Source of the DNA: UBA11957 sp963603285
GTDB lineage: Bacteria; Bacillota; Clostridia; Lachnospirales; Lachnospiraceae
DNA: 64,000 nt
Direction: 5' to 3'
Assembly (NCBI GenBank): GCA_963603285.1
Contig: CAVCMG010000006.1
Coordinates: 29,538 to 93,537 of the forward strand
The notes beneath the pieces were generated by a model, which was given only the letters and a program-made list of their open reading frames with translations, was not told where the DNA came from and ran no database searches. The stretch's first letter is position 1; each line of letters starts with the position of its first letter. A program made the translations under genes and the position numbers. Below, piece after piece: positions 1 through 8,679 of the stretch.

Positions 1-907
1 GCTTTCGGCCGATCACTTCGAGCGTTTTCTGGTTCATCGTCTGCGGATTGATGGAAATTCTCGTCACCGGGTACTTTTTCAGTACAGCGAGCTTTTCGGC
101 TGTGATCGTATCGGGCCGTCCTGCTTCCACCGTAAATTCCAGCACATGGGACAGATCAAACTTTGTCGTCACCGCCTGTAAAAGCCTGTCAGACTGTTCC
201 GGCGTCAGCGTCGTCGGTGTACCGCCACCGATGTAGATGCTCTGCAGCTTTTTATCTGCAAAGGCCTTCGCCGAGAAATCCAGCTCCTTGATCAGGGCAT
301 CCAGATACTCGTCCACTCGCTTTTCCCACTGCTTCAGCGGATGGGAGCCAAACGAGCAGTACAGACAGATGCTCGGGCAGAACGGAATACCGATATACAG
401 GCTGTAGCCGTTTTCATAATCCATATCCTGCAAAAGTGCCCGCTCTCTGTTGGCGATGCTCACTGCCAGAGAGGTCTTTTCGTTGCTGACAAAATAGGTC
501 TTTCGCAGATAATTGGCAATATCCACGTTCTTCCAGCCCTCCTCGAGCAGATGCATCGGGATCTTTGTCGGTCGGATACCGGTCAGTGTTCCCCAGGGCA
601 GTGTCTGCTTCGTATAGTCGGACAGCAGCGTGTAGACCAGCTGTTTCAGCACATTTTTGGTTTCTTTCCGATCCTTTTCATAATCGATCTCTGCCGACCG
701 TTCAGAAACGACGGTATCCTGTTCCATAAGAATGGCTGTGATCCGGTTCTTTTCATAACACATTCGCAGCAAAAGTGAAAATTCCCCGGCGGCTTTCTCA
801 CCGGTATAGAAATTTTTCACTTCCGCAGCCGGATAAAAAGCCTTGACCAGGGAATAGACGTCATATTCAAAGTCGTGCAGGTTAAATTCTATGCCTATAT
901 TAAGCAT
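1..907 (-). CDS. hemZ: HemZ-type coproporphyrinogen dehydrogenase (radical SAM), 3' end beyond window
   Basis: This is a partial gene; 302 codons are visible and the stop lies beyond the left edge. The family (HemN/HemZ) uses S-adenosylmethionine and a 4Fe-4S cluster to decarboxylate coproporphyrinogen III in anaerobic heme synthesis. The protein begins MLNIGIEFNL. The cluster motif CPSICLYC (C-x3-C-x2-C) falls near residue 180, followed by SAM-binding IYIGGGTPTTL and RISINPQTMN. The HemZ subgroup has such a long (about 170 residue) N-terminal extension before the radical SAM core. The ATG at 907 has GAGG upstream and overlaps the stop of the preceding hydrolase by 8 bp, which suggests translational coupling. 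No other heme biosynthesis gene is in the window, so the physiological substrate is inferred from family only. Confidence 0.9.
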   Translation of the reverse strand, partial: MLNIGIEFNLHDFEYDVYSLVKAFYPAAEVKNFYTGEKAAGEFSLLLRMCYEKNRITAILMEQDTVVSERSAEIDYEKDRKETKNVLKQLVYTLLSDYTKQTLPWGTLTGIRPTKIPMHLLEEGWKNVDIANYLRKTYFVSNEKTSLAVSIANRERALLQDMDYENGYSLYIGIPFCPSICLYCSFGSHPLKQWEKRVDEYLDALIKELDFSAKAFADKKLQSIYIGGGTPTTLTPEQSDRLLQAVTTKFDLSHVLEFTVEAGRPDTITAEKLAVLKKYPVTRISINPQTMNQKTLEVIGRK

Positions 908-1529
908 ATGGATTGTTCCTCTTTTCATATCCTATTGTGGTGGCCTCACCGTGTCCCGGAAGTACCTGCGTATCCTCGGGAAGCTCCGATAAAAGCCTTG
1001 CAAGGCTTGCTTTCATCGCCGCGCCGCTGGAGCCCGGAAAATCTGTTCTTCCGACAGACATACAAAACAGGGTATCGCCGGAAAACAGGATATCCTCGTC
1101 CACCAGATCATAGCAGCAGCCTCCCGGCGTATGTCCCGGTGTATGCAGCACCCGGATCGTAAATCCTGCAATGTTAAGTGTATCTCCATCCTTCAGAAGA
1201 TGATCCGCCGTCAGCGTCAGGCTGTCTGCCCAGCCGCCGGAAAGATTTAAGGCCGGGGAAGCTAAAAGCTCCTTTTCATGCTCTTCGGCATAGACCGGGA
1301 TCTCGTAGCGCTTTCTCAGGACATCTGCTGCGCCGATATGGTCAAAATGGCCATGGGTCAGAAGGATCGCGCAGGGCTTTGCACCCATCGCCGATACGAG
1401 GCGGATGATCTCATCGGCATTGTCTGCCGGATCTACGATAAACGCCTCTTTCGTTTCGGCATGCATGCAGACATAGACATTCGTCGATACCATGCCGAGC
1501 ACTCTCTGTTGTATGATTGCGTTTTTCAT
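900..1529 (-). CDS. Metallo-beta-lactamase fold hydrolase (glyoxalase II-like)
   Basis: A 209-residue single-domain metallo-hydrolase of the YqgX/GloB-like group, probably cytoplasmic, acting on thioesters or a related small substrate. The binuclear metal site is complete: THGHFDH (H59, H61, D63, H64), H133 in HTPGHTPGG, D152 in SGDTL and H193 in LPGHGEAT. The length matches small bacterial members. The start ATG has GGAGGAGAGCAG directly upstream. It follows relA by 15 bp and overlaps hemZ, so it belongs to the relA-hemZ operon. Substrate is unknown; hydroxyacylglutathione hydrolase is the usual automatic label, but glutathione use is doubtful in this lineage. Confidence 0.88.
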   Translation of the reverse strand: MKNAIIQQRVLGMVSTNVYVCMHAETKEAFIVDPADNADEIIRLVSAMGAKPCAILLTHGHFDHIGAADVLRKRYEIPVYAEEHEKELLASPALNLSGGWADSLTLTADHLLKDGDTLNIAGFTIRVLHTPGHTPGGCCYDLVDEDILFSGDTLFCMSVGRTDFPGSSGAAMKASLARLLSELPEDTQVLPGHGEATTIGYEKRNNPYA

Positions 1530-1544
1530 CTGCTCTCCTCCTTA

Positions 1545-3845
1545 TCATGAACCTGTCGTTCGTTTGACATCCAGCACACTCTCCACCTGACGGACCTTCT
1601 CGATCAGGTAATTAAGCTCCTCGATACTGTGTACGTCAAAGCTCATGGAGATCGTGGCCGTTCCCTGTTTGCTGGTGCGCACATTCATGCTGGCCAGATC
1701 GATCTGTTTCTCTGTAAACAGTCTGGAGATGTCCACCACCAGACCGGTTCTGTTATTCGCATATACCGTAATATCCGCGGTAAACAGCTGTCCGCTCGTC
1801 TCCTCCGGCTGCCATTCGGCCTCGATCATCCGTTCTCTGTCGATACCGTCCATATTCAGGACGTTCACACAGTCGGTACGGTGGATCGTCACGCCGCGGC
1901 CTCTGGTGACAAAGCCGACGATCTCGTCTCCCGGGATCGGATTACAGCATTTGGCGAAACGCACGCTGACATCATGGCTGCCTTTGACCATGATCGCACC
2001 CTTGTGCTTACCGGGCTTTGCACCCTCCTTATCCTCGGACATACTCTTTAAGACGTCCTGATCAGTCAGAAGCTGTGCATGATCCTTGTCGTAGGACTCG
2101 ATCAGCTTGTTTAAGATCTGACCCTCCTTCAGACCACCGTGTCCGATGGCTGCAAGCACGGAATCCCAGTCGCGGAAACCATATTTGCGCAGTACCGCTT
2201 CGATGTACTGTGGCTTGGTGTATTCACCGAGGACTTTGCCTTTCATCTTGGCGTAATTGTTCAGAAGCTCCTTGCCCTTGACAATATTGTCCTCTTTCAG
2301 CTCCTGCTTGAACCACTGGTTGATCTTGTTGCGGGCCTGGGTGCTCTTGACGATCTTTAACCAGTCGCGGCTCGGGCCCTTGGAATTCTGGCTGGTCAGG
2401 ATCTCGATCCGGTCACCGTTCTGGATCTTGTATTCGATCGGTACCAGCTTGCCGTTGACACGGGCGCCGACCATCTTGTTGCCGACGGCACTGTGGATGC
2501 TGTAGGCAAAATCGATCGTTGTCGATCCGCTCGGCAGCGTCTTGACATCGCCTGCCGGGCTGAAGCAGTATACATTATCTGAAAAGAGGTTTAAGTCACT
2601 CTTTAACAGCTTTAAAAACTCTTTGTTATCGGACATATCCTGCTGCCATTCGAGGATCTGTCTGAGCCAGCTTAATTTTGCCTCTTCCTGATTGCCCTGT
2701 ACCTTCTTGCCGTCGGAAGCTTCCTTGTACTTCCAGTGGGCGGCGATACCGTATTCAGCGGTACGGTGCATCTCATAGGTACGGATCTGGATCTCAAACG
2801 GCTGGCCGTTCGGTCCGATCAGCGTCGTATGCAGCGACTGGTACATATTAGGCTTTGGCATCGCAATATAATCTTTAAAACGTCCCGGGATCGGCTTGTA
2901 CATCTCATGGATCACACCGAGAGCCGCATAACAGTCCTTGACGGTTTCCACGATAATACGCACGGCAAACAGATCATAGATCTGGTCGAGGGTCTTGTCC
3001 TGATTGACCATCTTCTTATATATACTGAAGAAATGCTTGGCGCGTCCCTCCACCTGGGCATCAATATGGGCATTTTTCAGATGCTCTGTGACCTCTGCGA
3101 CGATGCCATTGACAAACTCTTCCCTCTCACTCTTTCTGAGGGCGATCTTTTCAACCAGATCGTAGTAAACCTCCGGCTTCAGGTATTTTAAAGAGAGATC
3201 ATCCAGCTCTGTCTTGATCTTGGAAATACCCAGACGCTGTGCCAGCGGAGAATAGATATCCATCGTCTCACGGGCTTTTTCCTTCTGCTTTTCCGGACGC
3301 ATGTATTTGAGCGTACGCATATTGTGCAGACGGTCCGCCAGCTTGATCAGGATGACACGGATATCCTTGGCCATGGCCAAAAACATCTTACGCAGATTTT
3401 CCGCCTGTACCTCCAGCTTATCCGCCGAATAGCTCAACTGCCCCAGCTTTGTAACGCCATCTACCAAAAGAGCGACCTCAGGGCCGAAGATCTCCGTGAT
3501 CTCTTCGTCCGTCATGACCGTATCTTCCACAACATCGTGCAGGATACCTGCCACGATCGTCTCCTTATCCATCTCCAGATCTGCCAGAATGATCGCTACG
3601 CAGAGCGGATGGATGATGTAAGGCTCCCCGGACTTTCTGAGCTGTCCTTCATGGGCATTCTTGGCGATCTGATAGGCCTTTTCGATCATACTGATATCAT
3701 CGGAAGGATGATATTTGCGCACACTGGCGATCAGCTCGTCGTAGAGCTTCTCCGGGCTGGTAAAATCATCCATGGCCTTGACGCTTTTTTCCGCTTCTTC
3801 GATTTGTCGTTTTTTCTCTTCAGCCGTCAGGTTTTCTGTTCCCAT
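1545..3845 (-). CDS. relA: Bifunctional (p)ppGpp synthetase/hydrolase
   Basis: A 766-residue long RelA/SpoT homologue that makes and degrades the alarmone (p)ppGpp during amino acid starvation. Domains in order: HD hydrolase (residues about 50-200, with HDVVEDT at 103-109), nucleotidyl-synthetase (about 240-370, with KDYIAMPKPNMYQSLHTT and EIQIRT), TGS (about 400-460, beginning NVYCFSPAGDVKTLPSGST), a helical and zinc-finger region (CCNPIPGDEIVGF), and a C-terminal ACT domain. Intact HD motif residues argue for hydrolase activity, so it is the bifunctional Rel type of Firmicutes. The ATG is preceded by GGAGAAGAG. Neighbouring apt (purine salvage) fits a nucleotide-linked operon conserved across Clostridia. 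Confidence 0.96.
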   Translation of the reverse strand: MGTENLTAEEKKRQIEEAEKSVKAMDDFTSPEKLYDELIASVRKYHPSDDISMIEKAYQIAKNAHEGQLRKSGEPYIIHPLCVAIILADLEMDKETIVAGILHDVVEDTVMTDEEITEIFGPEVALLVDGVTKLGQLSYSADKLEVQAENLRKMFLAMAKDIRVILIKLADRLHNMRTLKYMRPEKQKEKARETMDIYSPLAQRLGISKIKTELDDLSLKYLKPEVYYDLVEKIALRKSEREEFVNGIVAEVTEHLKNAHIDAQVEGRAKHFFSIYKKMVNQDKTLDQIYDLFAVRIIVETVKDCYAALGVIHEMYKPIPGRFKDYIAMPKPNMYQSLHTTLIGPNGQPFEIQIRTYEMHRTAEYGIAAHWKYKEASDGKKVQGNQEEAKLSWLRQILEWQQDMSDNKEFLKLLKSDLNLFSDNVYCFSPAGDVKTLPSGSTTIDFAYSIHSAVGNKMVGARVNGKLVPIEYKIQNGDRIEILTSQNSKGPSRDWLKIVKSTQARNKINQWFKQELKEDNIVKGKELLNNYAKMKGKVLGEYTKPQYIEAVLRKYGFRDWDSVLAAIGHGGLKEGQILNKLIESYDKDHAQLLTDQDVLKSMSEDKEGAKPGKHKGAIMVKGSHDVSVRFAKCCNPIPGDEIVGFVTRGRGVTIHRTDCVNVLNMDGIDRERMIEAEWQPEETSGQLFTADITVYANNRTGLVVDISRLFTEKQIDLASMNVRTSKQGTATISMSFDVHSIEELNYLIEKVRQVESVLDVKRTTGS

Positions 3846-3940
3846 TCTCTCTTCTCCGTCAGACGTTTTTTGTCATCCCGCGCTTACCACGGGATTTTAT
3901 TGCCCTAGCATATAAAAGGAAGCTCCAGTGGAGTTTTCTT

Positions 3941-4468
3941 TTATTTGCCATCGTAGCAGATAACGCTCTCCACATCGTAGCCTTTGAGCTTTTCTCTGCC
4001 CTTTAAACCTGCAAGTTCCATTAAGAAAGCAATCTTTACAACCTTGCCGCCCAGCTCCTCGATCAGCTTGACTGCGGCGGATACCGTACCACCTGTAGCG
4101 ATCAGATCATCAATCACAACAACTCTCTGCCCCGGCTTGATGGAATCCTTGTGCATCTCGATCGTTGCACTGCCGTACTCGAGATCATAGCTCATCTCTA
4201 CAGTTTCTCTCGGCAGCTTACCCTTTTTGCGGACCAGTACGAACGGCTTGTGCATATTATAGGCCAGCGGCATACCGAAGATAAAGCCTCTGGATTCCAG
4301 ACCTACGATCACATCGGGATCGGCGTCCTTGATCTTTTCCTCGAGCAGATCGATCGCCAGCTGTAAGCCGTCAGCGTCCTGCAAAACCGATGTAATATCA
4401 CGGAAAATAATTCCCGGTTCCGGGAAATCCGGAATACTGGTTACATATTCTTCAATACTTTTCTTCAT
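3941..4468 (-). CDS. apt: Adenine phosphoribosyltransferase
   Basis: 175 residues beginning MKKSIEEYVTSIPDFPEPG. It converts adenine plus PRPP to AMP in purine salvage in the cytoplasm. The PRPP-binding loop VVVIDDLIATGGT and the N-terminal PEPGIIFRDIT signature are present, and the length is typical of APRT. An in-frame ATG 6 codons upstream exists, but the chosen ATG at 4468 has AGGGGG seven bases before it. It lies between recJ and relA on the same strand, a conserved clostridial order. Confidence 0.96.
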   Translation of the reverse strand: MKKSIEEYVTSIPDFPEPGIIFRDITSVLQDADGLQLAIDLLEEKIKDADPDVIVGLESRGFIFGMPLAYNMHKPFVLVRKKGKLPRETVEMSYDLEYGSATIEMHKDSIKPGQRVVVIDDLIATGGTVSAAVKLIEELGGKVVKIAFLMELAGLKGREKLKGYDVESVICYDGK

Positions 4469-4623
4469 CTCATTATCCCCCTGCACTGTAAAGGTCTGTC
4501 AGACAGCCGTAAAGCCATATCCCGCAAAAGCTGCCTGTCCTGCATATCCGCAGGAATTATCATAAATTTCAGTATAGCATCGTCCTGTTTTTTTGACAAG
4601 TTTTTTGCCGGGTTCAAAGACCC

Positions 4624-6345
4624 TTAACAGTACCCGTTGATGCAAAACTGGATCGAAGTCACACCCCGGAAGGTATTAAACTGCGGCGAATACAGGATTG
4701 ACATCGTATCCCGACCCTCGAGCCAGTGATACAGCACATCTCCCTCGTTAAAGCAGACCGCGTCCGTTTCAAAATAATCCTGCGTCCGTATCCGCACAAA
4801 CAATGTCTTTTTGTTGGCTCCGGCAAGCCGCTTTCTCAGCACCTGCACGTTTTTCTCTGCAAATACCGGGCGGGCGTTGCCCCGGCCAAAGGGCTCGAGC
4901 AGAGAAAATTCCTCCAGAAGCGCCGGTGTCACATACGACAGCGGCATCGGCACATCGATGCGGATCTTTTCCGTCAGATCCTCCCCGGAAAGGCCGCAGT
5001 TTTCATTCAGCTTCCGGCAAAGGGCCTCCAGATTCTCCTTTTTTAGAGAAATACCTGCGGCCATCTTATGACCGCCAAAGCGTTCCAGAAGCTCGCTGCA
5101 CTCTGCCAGATGGCTGTACATATCGTACTCGTCGATGGAACGTCCTGAGCCCTTTAATCCCTCTTTTGCGTCCGTGACTACATATACCGGCCGGTAATAT
5201 CTTTCCCGGATCCGCCCGGCAATAATCCCTGCGATGCTCTCGTGGCAGTCCGGCAGATACACGACCAGCACCCGGTCGTTTTTCAGCCCGCAGGTTTCGA
5301 TCATCACCTGTGCCTCACGCACACCCTGCTCGGTCATCGCTTTGCGGCTGTCATTTAAAGCCACCAGCTGCCCAGCGATCTTTTCTGCCTCTCCGGCATC
5401 CTCTGTCAGCAGCAGCCGCAGGGCAAGTTCTGCCGTATCCAGACGGCCGCTTGCGTTCAGACAAGGGCCAAGTATAAAGCCGATCTGGTACGAAGCCACA
5501 CTCTCCGGCGCTATACCCGTTGCCTTCATCAGCGCCAGCAGTCCCGGATTTTTCAGTTCCCTGAACATTCTCAGTCCTTCCCGCACCAGGATCCGGTTTT
5601 CATCTACCAGCTCCATGATATCTGTGACAGTCGCCATAGCTGCAAACGGGATAAACATTTCTATACCGCTCTTTCCCGCCCTTTTATATAAAAGCTCCAC
5701 CAGCTTATAGGCCACTCCGGCACCACACAAGCCCTTGAACGGATAGGGGCAGTCGGCCCTGTGCGGATTGACCACCGCATCGGCCAACGGCAGAAGATCC
5801 TGCTGCTGACCATCCACAGTCTGCTGCGGCACCTCATGGTGATCGGTCAGAATCACCGTCATGTCAAATGACTTTGCCAGTGCGATCTCCGCAGCGGCAG
5901 CAATACCATTATCACACGTTACGATCGTATCCACACCGGCCTCCTTTGCCGCCTCGATCATCGTATCGTGCAGACCGTAGCCGTCCTGGATCCGGTCGGG
6001 GATCACGACATCCGCCTCTGCCCCCAGTGCTGTCAGTCCTTTCAGCAGGATGAAGCTTGACATAATGCCGTCGCAGTCGTAGTCTCCCATAATACGGATC
6101 CGTTTGCCCTCCCGTATCTTTTCTTCCAGCAATACGACGGCTCTTTCCATATCCTTCATCTGACTGCCGTCATACAGATCGTCAAGGCTGCCGTACAGAT
6201 ACCGTTTCATCTCGTCCACCGTCGTCAGATCTTTATTGCGGAGCAGTCTTGCCGTCACCGGATCTATATGAAATTCTGCGGCGATGGCGGCAAAATCCGC
6301 ACGTTTTGCCATCACCAGCCATTTTGTCTTTTTTGTTGTCTCCAC
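4624..6345 (-). CDS. recJ: Single-stranded-DNA-specific exonuclease RecJ
   Basis: 573 residues from a GTG start. It is a DHH-family 5'-3' exonuclease acting in recombination and mismatch repair. Visible: DHH motif I IRIMGDYDCDGIMS, TCDNGIAAA, ILTDHHEVP, NPHRADCPYPFKGLCG, and the DHHA1 region with GSGRSIDEYDMYSHL and GGHKMAAG. The open frame runs 45 codons further upstream but crosses the secDF terminator hairpin and the end of secDF. The GTG at 6345 has AAAGG eight bases upstream, and its product aligns with the usual RecJ N-terminus. The translation start therefore lies right at the T-tail of a terminator, so expression needs read-through or a promoter inside that region. Confidence 0.93.
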   Translation of the reverse strand: METTKKTKWLVMAKRADFAAIAAEFHIDPVTARLLRNKDLTTVDEMKRYLYGSLDDLYDGSQMKDMERAVVLLEEKIREGKRIRIMGDYDCDGIMSSFILLKGLTALGAEADVVIPDRIQDGYGLHDTMIEAAKEAGVDTIVTCDNGIAAAAEIALAKSFDMTVILTDHHEVPQQTVDGQQQDLLPLADAVVNPHRADCPYPFKGLCGAGVAYKLVELLYKRAGKSGIEMFIPFAAMATVTDIMELVDENRILVREGLRMFRELKNPGLLALMKATGIAPESVASYQIGFILGPCLNASGRLDTAELALRLLLTEDAGEAEKIAGQLVALNDSRKAMTEQGVREAQVMIETCGLKNDRVLVVYLPDCHESIAGIIAGRIRERYYRPVYVVTDAKEGLKGSGRSIDEYDMYSHLAECSELLERFGGHKMAAGISLKKENLEALCRKLNENCGLSGEDLTEKIRIDVPMPLSYVTPALLEEFSLLEPFGRGNARPVFAEKNVQVLRKRLAGANKKTLFVRIRTQDYFETDAVCFNEGDVLYHWLEGRDTMSILYSPQFNTFRGVTSIQFCINGYC

Positions 6346-6358
6346 GTTTTTTACCTTT

Positions 6359-6399
6359 AAAAAGGAACTGCCGCAGGCAGCTTTCACTGCTTGCGGCAG
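6359..6399 (-). terminator. Rho-independent terminator after secDF
   Basis: Thirteen-base inverted repeat CTGCCGCAAGCAG / CTGCCTGCGGCAG on the minus strand with one mismatch, followed by TTCCTTTTT. It sits 14 bp after the secDF stop and only 14 bp before the recJ GTG. Confidence 0.8.
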
Positions 6400-6413
6400 A
6401 ACCATATCCTGTC

Positions 6414-8663
6414 TTATTTTTTCTTTGTTTTTTTGCCTGTTTTTTTCCTGATGGTATACCACAGCGGACCTGTCACACATACAGATGAGTATGCACCGCA
6501 GACGATGCCGACCATGATTGGCAGGGCAAATTCACGGATAGAAGAAACACCCATGATCCAGAGTACAAATACCATGATAAACGTTGTAAGAGAGGTATAG
6601 ATACTTCTGGTCAGCGTCTGAGTAATACTTAAATTAACCACCTCAGCCAGATCCTTCTTCTTACCAAGAGCTGTACTCATATTTTCGCGGATACGGTCGA
6701 AAATAACGATCGTAGCGTTGATAGAGTAACCAACAATTGTCAGCATGCAGGCGATAAAGGTCGTACCAACCGTTACACGGGATACCGCATAAAAGCCAAG
6801 GACAACCAGTACATCATGCAAAAGAGCCAGCACTGCACTGGATGCAAAACGGATATCCTTGAAGCGGAACCAGATATACAGAAGCATAAAGAATGCAGCT
6901 ACAACAACAGCAACGATCGCATCCTGGCGCATCTCGTCAGATACGGTAGCAGAAATACTCTGGGATGTAATTGTGGACTTATCTACGCTAAAATCATTGA
7001 CCAGCATACTTTCGAGAGCCTCACGCTCGTCCACGCTTAATGTCCTGGTCTTGATTGTAACACCGTTAGAATTTACTACCTTGACACAGGTAACGTCAGC
7101 ATCCTTCGTAATAGCCTCAACCTTCGGGTTGACTTCGCTTTCCAGCTGCTCCATGGACATGTTTTCATTGAACTCTACCGTAGTAGAAGTACCGCCCATG
7201 AACTCTAGACTGTAGTTTAAGCTCTTGTCTGTAGCAGCCTTGAAGCCACCCATACCGGCGATCGGTACAAGAATAGCCAGAATCAGGGAGATTGTAAAGA
7301 AGATCTTCTTTTTACCGACAAAATCTATCGTTTTTACGGGTTTTGCCCTACCGTAGAATTTCTCATCCCTGAAACCGACAGCGTACAGTGCGTTGACAAT
7401 CAGACGGGAGACCACAAGTGCAGTAAACATAGACAACACGATACCAAGAGCCAGCGTCATGGCAAAGCCCTGTACACTGCCTGTTCCAAGGAAGCCAAGG
7501 ACAGCTGCAGCGATCAGTGTTGTGATGTTGCCGTCAAAGATTGCGGAAAATGCTTTCTTGAAACCGGTCGTGATTGCATTACGGACAGACTTGCCAGCAG
7601 CGATCTCCTCACGGATACGGGCATAAATAATAACGTTAGCATCGACTGCCATACCGATGGACAGGATAATACCTGCAATACCCGGTAATGTCAGGGTCAG
7701 GTCAAATGCATTGAGCATGACAAGCTCAAGACCGGTATAGATCAGCAGCGCCAGACCGGCTACCAGACCCGGCAGGGCATAAACGACGATCATAAAGATA
7801 ATAACGAGTGCCAGACCGATAGCCCCGGCGATCAGACTGGTATGGATGGCACTGCTTCCCAGCGTAGCGCCGACAACCTGGGAGCTGATCTCATGCAGCG
7901 TCAGGGTCAGGGAACCGATACGGAGCGTCGTAGCCAGAGCCTTGGCATCCTCGATACTGTCAGCGCCCTCGATCACAGCTTTACCGGCCGTGATAACGGA
8001 GTTTACACTCGGTACGCTGACAAACTCATTGTCATAGTAGATACCGATCGTCTCGCTGTTCTTATAGGCACGCTCTGTAGCTTCAGCAAAAGCCTTTGTA
8101 CCTTCAGAGTCAAATTCCAGCTCAGTCACATATTTGCTGTTGCCGGAATTATCCTGCTGCACACCCCCCTGGGCGTTGACAACAGAAGAGCCTTCGAGCA
8201 CGATGCAGTTCTTTTCCTTCAGCTCATCGATCGTGTAGTTCAGCTCGTACTTACCTGTGGAAGAATTGTAGCTGTAGCAGGCATTGCCGTCATCGTCTGT
8301 CTGACGGATGAAATACAGTGTACCCGGCGTACCCAGCTCTTCAAGGATCTTATTGGCGTCGGTAACGCCCGGGATCTCAACTGTGATACGGTTGACGCCC
8401 TCTTTGTAGACCTTGGCTTCCTCACTGTAGCTCATAACACGCTGCTGCATCTTGTACACGGTATCGTCCATATCCTCTGCGGACGGCATATCCTCATCTG
8501 CAGCATAGGTGATGCTGACACCACCGGCCAGATCAAGGCCTGTGATGATGTTTCGCGCAGAACCTGTACCTGTAGGTCCGAAACCGACTGCCGATGTAAA
8601 TGCCAGCAGCGCGATCAGAAGAACCGTAAGGATCAGGACTGCAATTCCCTGTTTTTTCTTCAT
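6414..8663 (-). CDS. secDF: Fused protein translocase subunit SecD-SecF
   Basis: A 749-residue membrane protein combining SecD and SecF in one chain, as in many Firmicutes. It uses the proton gradient to help SecYEG complete protein export. An N-terminal membrane segment (about 7-26) is followed by a large extracytoplasmic region. SecD membrane helices lie around residues 260-430 (TLPGIAGIILSIGMAVDANV is the classic SecD motif). A second SecF half starts near 450 with its own extracytoplasmic loop, then helices containing ARVTVGTTF-like and SINATIVIFDRIREN. The C-terminus is basic (KKTGKKTKKK). The start ATG has AAAGGA upstream. It lies 16 bp downstream of scfB, matching the conserved scfA-scfB-secDF order. 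Confidence 0.95.
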   Translation of the reverse strand: MKKKQGIAVLILTVLLIALLAFTSAVGFGPTGTGSARNIITGLDLAGGVSITYAADEDMPSAEDMDDTVYKMQQRVMSYSEEAKVYKEGVNRITVEIPGVTDANKILEELGTPGTLYFIRQTDDDGNACYSYNSSTGKYELNYTIDELKEKNCIVLEGSSVVNAQGGVQQDNSGNSKYVTELEFDSEGTKAFAEATERAYKNSETIGIYYDNEFVSVPSVNSVITAGKAVIEGADSIEDAKALATTLRIGSLTLTLHEISSQVVGATLGSSAIHTSLIAGAIGLALVIIFMIVVYALPGLVAGLALLIYTGLELVMLNAFDLTLTLPGIAGIILSIGMAVDANVIIYARIREEIAAGKSVRNAITTGFKKAFSAIFDGNITTLIAAAVLGFLGTGSVQGFAMTLALGIVLSMFTALVVSRLIVNALYAVGFRDEKFYGRAKPVKTIDFVGKKKIFFTISLILAILVPIAGMGGFKAATDKSLNYSLEFMGGTSTTVEFNENMSMEQLESEVNPKVEAITKDADVTCVKVVNSNGVTIKTRTLSVDEREALESMLVNDFSVDKSTITSQSISATVSDEMRQDAIVAVVVAAFFMLLYIWFRFKDIRFASSAVLALLHDVLVVLGFYAVSRVTVGTTFIACMLTIVGYSINATIVIFDRIRENMSTALGKKKDLAEVVNLSITQTLTRSIYTSLTTFIMVFVLWIMGVSSIREFALPIMVGIVCGAYSSVCVTGPLWYTIRKKTGKKTKKK

Positions 8664-8679
8664 GATAGTATCCTTTCTT

